Shown here piece after piece: positions 58,604-64,000 of a stretch of DNA of 64,000 bases (the first letter of the stretch is position 1; every line of letters starts with the position of its first letter). This stretch comes from Dryas octopetala (lineage: Eukaryota > Streptophyta > Magnoliopsida > Rosales > Rosaceae): NCBI GenBank assembly GCA_963921425.1, contig OY992834.1:22953923-23017922 (forward strand), read 5' to 3'. A program made the position numbers and the translations under genes. Under the pieces are notes generated by a model. That model made no database searches. It saw only the letters and a program-made list of their open reading frames with translations, and was not told the origin of the DNA.

Positions 58604-58925
58604 GGCTTATTCACGCTAATGCCCCTGAAAGTAACTTTGATTTTCAATTTGCCCCTTGAAACTTCATTCCTCTCACTTTACCCTCCGAACTTTACAAAAT
58701 ATCATATTCCGTCAAGTTCGTTACAAGCTCCGTCAAATAAGCTGACGTGGCAGTTTATTGCCTCTTCCACATAAGCGCCACGTAGGCTTTTTTGACGGAT
58801 TCATAGACAGACTTAACAGAATATGTTATTTTGTAAAGTTTGAGGGGCAAAGTGGGAGGAATGAAGTTTCAGGAGGCAAACTGAAAATCGAAGTTACTTT
58901 CATGGGGTATTGACGCGAATAAGCC
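58604..58925. mobile_element. Mutator-like MITE, 322 bp, perfect 9-bp target duplication
   Basis: TTAAATATA flanks it at 58595-58603 and 58926-58934. The TIRs begin ggcttattcacgctaatg on the left and ggcttattcgcgtcaata on the right (minus strand) and reach about 130 bp, so nearly the whole element is arms. Same family as 51107-52151. Confidence 0.92.
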
Positions 58926-59876
58926 TTAAATATATACTAATCAAGGGTATAAAGACAATAATTATGAGGATTATTGAAGTGTTATTGACACTACAACAAA
59001 TACCCCCATTATATATCAGTGAATAACTGATGTCTTTTCATGTTTTCGGATGATGTCTAGGCAGACGATATCTAATGTACCTACCTAAGATATCAGTTTT
59101 ATACTGATATCTATAATGAGGTTAGACATCTTTTTTGTTTAAATTATGATGTCCAATGGGTCCTTTAGATATCAGTTCTTCAATTTTTTGGTGAATGAAG
59201 ATTCTAAAACTGATATTAAAGATAGGAAACACATCGTTGATTACTATGGAAATAATCTAAATTTTGATTTAGACATCGGTTCTCTTATATTTATCGATAT
59301 GGTAAACCCATTAAATGTATTTTTTTATGCTTTCTACATCGTATTTTATGTGATTTTTGATATGTAAACTACCTTAGATTTCATTTTATGCTCCCATAAC
59401 TGATATACATGCTATGTTCCATATTAGGTTTTTTTTTCTATAAATAGATGTTTGAATGTATTTAAAACATCTGTATTTGATCTATAACTGATATAAAAGA
59501 CATTGTTGGACATCAAGTTTTTTATATTTATTGATATTGTAATGTTACTTTGATATTGGTTGTTTATGGTAAATTGATGTGTAAGCTATTTTATATTTTT
59601 GTGTTTTAACATAAATTGTTATGAAATTTATACTATAATATCACTGTTATTATCCAATTTGTACTACAATCCTGATATAAAAGATATAAATTGACATTTA
59701 AGACTGAAATTGGTGCAATCTCAATCCATTTCATTACCATTAATTTCAACATCCAATACAAGTATTTCAAGACCTTCCGAAAAAGAACTCATATGTACAA
59801 ATAAAGAACTCACATAGAAGGCTCTATCTTCTATACAACTTTTTATAACTAAAAGAAAACATAGAACATGTCAGAC

Positions 59877-60675
59877 CTTTATCAGATCTAGCTGCCTCTC
59901 AACAAGTTCCTGGTCATCTGGGGTTGTAAAGCTTCCAGACCATGTAAAGATAGTTGAAACACTATGTAATATGTAAGAGTAGGAGGAATTCAAAGATGAT
60001 GCAACCTGGTGGAAGGGATTAAGGAAAAAACAGTGAAATCAGAAAGGGGTGAATGTTAACAAGTAAAGTATTTCCATATACAGGACATGTATATGTGTGT
60101 GCGCGCAGACACAAAACAACACAATAGTCTACAAGTATAACATTGCAAAAAAAAAAAAAATGAAACTTACTGCTTCAACTTGTATTGCTTGCATATTATC
60201 AGGCCCCGTTGGACACGAAATAATGCAACACCATCTTCTTGATGTCTCATCTGGAACTTCTTTCTCCGCAACATAATTTTTGTATTCATCACTTAGACCA
60301 CCCTGATGGTTTTCATATAGTCTATTTTTTGGTCATTTGAAAACATGCAATTATGTATAAATGTTAAATAAAGAAAGTTTGTTTCTTAATTTTTTTTTTC
60401 CAATTTTTTTATGCTATCTTAGAATCCACAAACCTTCAGAACAATTATGCTTTGGAAGATTGAATAGAACTGAATTGGTTCATTTCCTTCGTAGATACGA
60501 GCCTAGAAATTTAAAAGGAAAAATTATATCATCAGTTAGTAACAAAGTAATAAGGACAATTAATTACATCAGGGTAACTATAGCATTTACAGTCGAAGGA
60601 AACTACCTGGGCAGGCAAAAACTTCAATGACTCAACCATCTTGCTTGCTAGTGAAATAGTTGATGCTCTTTCTTC
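59877..60675 (-). pseudogene. Captured villin fragment (4 exons)
   Basis: Villins bundle and sever actin filaments. Exons 60675-60607 (EERASTISLASKMVESLK), 60502-60434 (ARIYEGNEPIQFYSIFQS), 60302-60171 (GGLSDEYKNYVAEKEV) and 60005-59877 (VASSLNSSYSYILH, DDQELVERQLDLIK) keep GT/AG sites and matching phase, giving 133 open codons from the gelsolin-repeat region of a VLN4-like plant villin. In the third exon two small deletions (apparently 2 and 4 bases) cancel each other, so about 13 codons read in the wrong frame (SRRWCCIISCP in place of the usual EDGVALFRVQ type). The headpiece and the earlier repeats are absent. The CACTA subterminal array starts right after the last exon. Confidence 0.9.
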
Positions 60676-61117
60676 CTATTTTAAGTAGTAATTCATAGTT
60701 AGAAAGCCTTCCATCAGCTGTGCAATCTAGATGCATTTATATGAGCTCTATGCATGAACAAACGTACAACTCTCTTATCTCTTGTAAATATGTCACATTT
60801 AGCATGGAAAAATGAGGGAGGAAAAAGACTTCAGTAACTTGCTGAAAGTTATTTTAGTTGAGTTGATGTCGTATAAGCACAATGTGCATCAAGGCAATAA
60901 TTTAATTAAGGTAATTTGAAACAGTTTACAGTCACATTTTCAGTACATGACCCAACACCGTACCAATCACATTTCCAGCGAATGCTAAAGATTTAAAAAG
61001 TAATCTGATTTCATGCATAGAGAGGGGGAGGGGACAAGGGAAGAGAGAGAGAGAGAGAGATCTTTAGCCATCTATGGTAGGTTTCAGGACCAATAATACA
61101 TTACAAAAAATGCTAAC

Positions 61118-62088
61118 CTCTACTTTAGCAGTAGGCTTCTCTTTTTTCTTTTTAGGAGCATTTTCATCATATGCTGTAGTCCTTTCACCAAGTAATTCAT
61201 GAAATTTTGCATAAATGGATTGCTGTCACATAAAAATGCATGGCAGACACAAATGCAGTAAGAAAATTATTTAGAAATTACTTGATAAAAAAAGAAAGAG
61301 TTCAAAGGTTTGACCAAAGAAAAAAGAAAAAGAAACATGTTCAAAGATAGTAAAATAAGATCACCTTGACAATTTTTGGACCAGCCCATGGATGCCTCTT
61401 CCTAACATGTGCAAATAGATCACCCACTAGAGACAAAACAATAGAAGACGAATATATACTAACAAAATGTTAGAAGAAAGTGTTGATTACAATGGAGTGA
61501 CATGAATCAGACAACACAAACATAGATTAGTACACAAGATCATAGGTAGTTCGAGAAGACTTTAGACTTTGTTGCATTGGCATATACAAGATCATATATA
61601 TTGGGTACTCTTCCTCTCCCTTTCAGGGCCAAGGATAAGTATTCAAGCACATGCATGTGACATGCCCAATTTCATAGAACTTAAAAGTAATTATGATGCT
61701 TAAAGAACCATATGTGTGCCATAAAAGAATGCTTACAATTATGCTATCTACGGAAAGTTGCATTCTGGATATACATCATATATTTTTCCCCTTAACATTG
61801 AATAACTTCCGAACCTAAGTGCGAAAACGCCTATGATAGCATAAAACAATAAAGTTCACAATAGATAGAGTATATACTTGTTATGTTTGCATGTTTTTCT
61901 ATGAAATCTGTTTGAATGTTTTTATATAAGACCATGACATTTTTTTTCTGTTGTGAGTATGTGTGTAATTAGTAATTCCTTAAGGGACTAACCATTCGTT
62001 CAATAGCGCTGCTCCAAAATTGCATTCTTATTTTCTTTGAAAACCTCATTAACAGTCTGTTTTATTTCTTCCTCTGAAACTTCAACAC
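61118..62088 (-). pseudogene. Captured glutaminyl-tRNA synthetase N-terminal fragment (3 exons)
   Basis: Glutaminyl-tRNA synthetase charges tRNA-Gln; eukaryotic forms have an N-terminal tRNA-binding domain. Exons 62088-61993 (GVEVSEEEIKQTVNEVF, ENKNAILEQRY), 61426-61365 (DLFAHVRKRHPWAGPKIV) and 61222-61118 (FHELLGERTTAYDENAP, KKKKEKPTAKVE) match the end of that domain and its lysine-rich linker. Splice sites and phases are intact. One stop, TGA at 62002-62000 just after QRY, stands where the family has an arginine; CGA to TGA is a typical methylated-CpG change. The catalytic core is not present. Confidence 0.88.
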
Positions 62089-62433
62089 CTGTTGCAAATG
62101 TAATAAGGTACGTTATCAATGTCTATAATTATAGAAAGGAGGTAGGAAAACTAACATGATACAATCAATTTGAACTGAGGAAGTGTCAGCTTTAATAAAA
62201 TCATATGCAACTATCAGCAGAATTAGTAAATGGAACCAGTAAGAACTTGCATTAAATGCCAGAAATAAAACACTACGTAACATCCTAAATGCACCCAAAT
62301 CATTATTGAGCAAACATTATGTGAATTTTCATATCAGAGAGAAGTAGAATCATAATACTTGAAGATCACAAGAATATGATGTGAATACTAAATAAAGCCT
62401 TGGTTAAGAATACAAGGAAAAGAAATGCAATAT

Positions 62434-63030
62434 TTAGGAAAGCAACAAGCAGGGGCTATTGGACTTGGAGGAGCAGCTCTCGCATTCGAATATTTTAGTA
62501 AAACTTGAACCAAAAGGATAAAGAGCATCACGATCAAACTCAAACTTACAGGTGCATGATATTAAATCTCTCACCTTGATGGTGTGGATAACGTAACAAG
62601 GGATTGCAGGAACCTTGCACTCCAGGCTACATATATATAGAGACTTATCACCATCAACCTTATCTTTCTTAATCTTCACCCACTGATCCATACTCGATCG
62701 CCCTAGACCCTCCTGTTTTATAGATCTCCGAATGATCAACATAATCTTTTCTGGAAAAATATTCTTTAAAACCAAGGATAAATTAATGTGTTTAATTAGG
62801 GTTATTCCTAAACCTAGATCGATCAAATTCCTCAAATGCCCAAAGTCTAACACCAAGGCTCTAATACCAAGTCAAAAGTCTAGGTTTAGGGTAAAAAAAT
62901 GTTTATTCGATCTTCTCTACAAATACAATAAAATCTTCTCTATATAGGATAACTATATGAAACTAAATATTTACAAAAGAATAAATACAAAGAAATAAAT
63001 ATATTCCTAATATAGACACAACTAATGAAT
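62434..63030 (-). other. Copia LTR-like segment and unassigned 140-codon frame
   Basis: On the minus strand ggaatatatttatttctttg, a TATA-like ctatatagagaag near 62941 and TTGGTATTAGAGCC (62857-62870) have the form of a copia LTR plus primer-binding site. An ATG at 62856 then opens 140 codons (MVLDFGHLRNLIDLGLG, SMDQWVKIKKDKVDGDKS, cysteine-rich end CESCSSKSNSPC). This does not resemble gag, and I cannot name it. It may be a fourth captured gene fragment joined to LTR sequence. Confidence 0.4.
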
Positions 63031-63182
63031 AACGTAACAAAGCATATTCTTGTACATGTTAATGAATACCATGAACTCAAATGACAGCTAAATTGAAATT
63101 AAATTTTTGTAAAAAAGGTACATAATACATGTCTGAAATTAGTACTATACTTTCTAAATCAACAAAAAAGAGAAACACTGAC

Positions 63183-63304
63183 CTGGACAACAACATCTGA
63201 TGAGTCTATTACTTTGTAGAGCTCACCCCAAATACCTTTACTTTGTCCCTTCTCAAACATTGTATGTCGGACAAGGTCCCTAAACCCGTCCCCTTGGCTT
63301 CCTT
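63183..63304 (-). pseudogene. Captured NOG2/NUG2 nucleolar GTPase exon
   Basis: NOG2 (NUG2) is a circularly permuted GTPase of large-subunit ribosome assembly. One exon, bounded by AG at 63306-63305 and a GT donor at 63182, reads [16 protein letters not shown] then [17 protein letters not shown]. This is the stretch just before the family's conserved DARDP motif, which would start the next exon and is not found here. One residue (G after QSK) departs from the usual R or K. It is a fragment without GTP-binding motifs. Confidence 0.88.
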
Positions 63305-63718
63305 CTGCAGCAAACAAAAAAACATCTTCTAGCCTCCATATCATAAATCAATTTGCACCTATTATTGTACAACAACAAAAAAACCAAACAAAAATCCTAT
63401 ATCCAAAAAAAATCAAACCCAAAATTATAACCCTAATCAGTGTGAAAACAAAAATCCAAAATTGAAACCCCAATCAATGTGGGATATTGAAATTAAACAA
63501 AACAACTTCAAAATTAAAAAAATTTATTTAGACATTAAAGACTTTCAAGATCCTTCAGAGATAGAAAGAGAAACCTTATGTATGCTTCCCTATTGCGCAT
63601 CCAACGGCAGCTGACAGAGAGAAAAGGGTGAGAGAGAGAGTGAAGGAAGGGAGAGAGAGCAGATCGGGTTGGCTTGAGAGAGACAGTAGCAGAGAGGGTT
63701 ATAGAGAAGGAGAGAGCA

Positions 63719-63803
63719 CAGACGCACGCGACCACCGACGCACACCACCACAGACGCACGCGACCATCGATCCACACCACCACAGACGCACACGACCATC
63801 GAT
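63719..63803 (+). repeat. 32-bp minisatellite, about 2.7 copies
   Basis: cagacgcacgcgaccaccga and the rest of the unit (cgcacaccacca) repeat at 63719, 63751 and 63783 with few changes. It is GC-rich compared with the surroundings. The minus strand reads a cysteine/valine/tryptophan-rich repeat that is not a credible protein. Confidence 0.7.
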
Positions 63804-63841
63804 GCCAGGTCAGCGGTAATGGCAACGTCGACTAAGTGAGG

Positions 63842-64000
63842 ATGAGAAGAGTTAATTACACTTACACCCCCTGAGGTTTATCGTCTTTTCACATACACCC
63901 CTGGGGTTTCAATAATTACACATACACCCCCTGAGATTTTAAAACTGTTACATATAACCCCTATAGTGAGACGAAAATGATGAGAAATTATGCAAAAAAA
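63842..64000. repeat. Element end with cacccc-gag phrases, cut by the window edge
   Basis: ttacacttacaccccctgag and two similar phrases near 63888 and 63922 form a short tandem series, as in the terminal repeats of some Mutator-like elements. Its partner is not in the window. Confidence 0.4.

Larger units (their letters stand above)
58989..63850 (-). mobile_element. CACTA element with captured exons of three genes (right end not in window)
   Basis: CACTACAACAAATACCCCC at 58989 is a CACTA terminus, preceded by TGA as the possible 3-bp duplication. From 59015 to 59700 about ten or more copies of aactgatatc or gatatcagtt in both orientations form a subterminal array. No transposase follows. Instead there are minus-strand exon fragments of villin, glutaminyl-tRNA synthetase and NOG2, with introns retained, plus a copia LTR-like segment. 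This is how gene-capturing CACTA elements look. The opposite terminus is not visible before 64000, so the given right limit is only the last captured material. Confidence 0.7.

Noticed and set aside
63535..63825. Minus-strand 96-codon frame rich in W, C and V
   Set aside because: It reads through the 32-bp minisatellite and a CT-rich tract; no domain is visible.

Overview
The window looks like nuclear DNA of a flowering plant, most likely a eudicot. It is AT-rich and intron-rich, and transposons of nearly every plant class fill the space between a few genes. I cannot name the species. Only one locus looks like a working host gene: a 15-exon DEAD-box RNA helicase of the RH16/DBP9/DDX56 type on the minus strand (42990-49439). 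Its 596 codons splice together without a stop, and a telo-box lies in its 5' leader. Facing it is a dead pectin methylesterase gene (35763-42680, plus strand). That gene was broken by an antisense LINE in its first intron, a second element at the end of exon 2, and a 306-bp tandem duplication.

Region by region. 0-20 kb: a 351-bp tandem repeat; a CACTA terminal region packed with GGGCGACGAA units; a copia relic; two minisatellites; a possible CACTA element (6752-9892); a long-TIR element; a decayed Helitron; and an 801-bp duplication. 20-27 kb: a clean 1065-bp solo LTR, a second LTR-like stretch, and an inverted-repeat element with tRNA-like promoter boxes in both arms. 27-35 kb: a nest. A Ty3/gypsy relic is split by a 4.3-kb PIF/Harbinger element; its LTR is split by a 981-bp Pack-MULE carrying two joined pieces of a CYP78A gene, and a hAT element follows. 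36-41 kb: a LINE with an open 1370-codon ORF2. 49-59 kb: several Mutator-like, Tourist-like and hAT elements, many with clear target-site duplications. 59-64 kb: one CACTA end followed by exon fragments of three unrelated genes (villin, glutaminyl-tRNA synthetase, nucleolar GTPase NOG2/NUG2), all on one strand with introns kept. I read this as a gene-capturing CACTA element whose far end lies outside the window.

The host genes here do not act together. The common theme is repeated capture, nesting and decay. The two gene-capture composites (33449-34429 and 58989 onward) and a roughly 30-bp motif recurring at 12 places in both orientations are the points most worth following. All calls come from reading the sequence; no database search was run.
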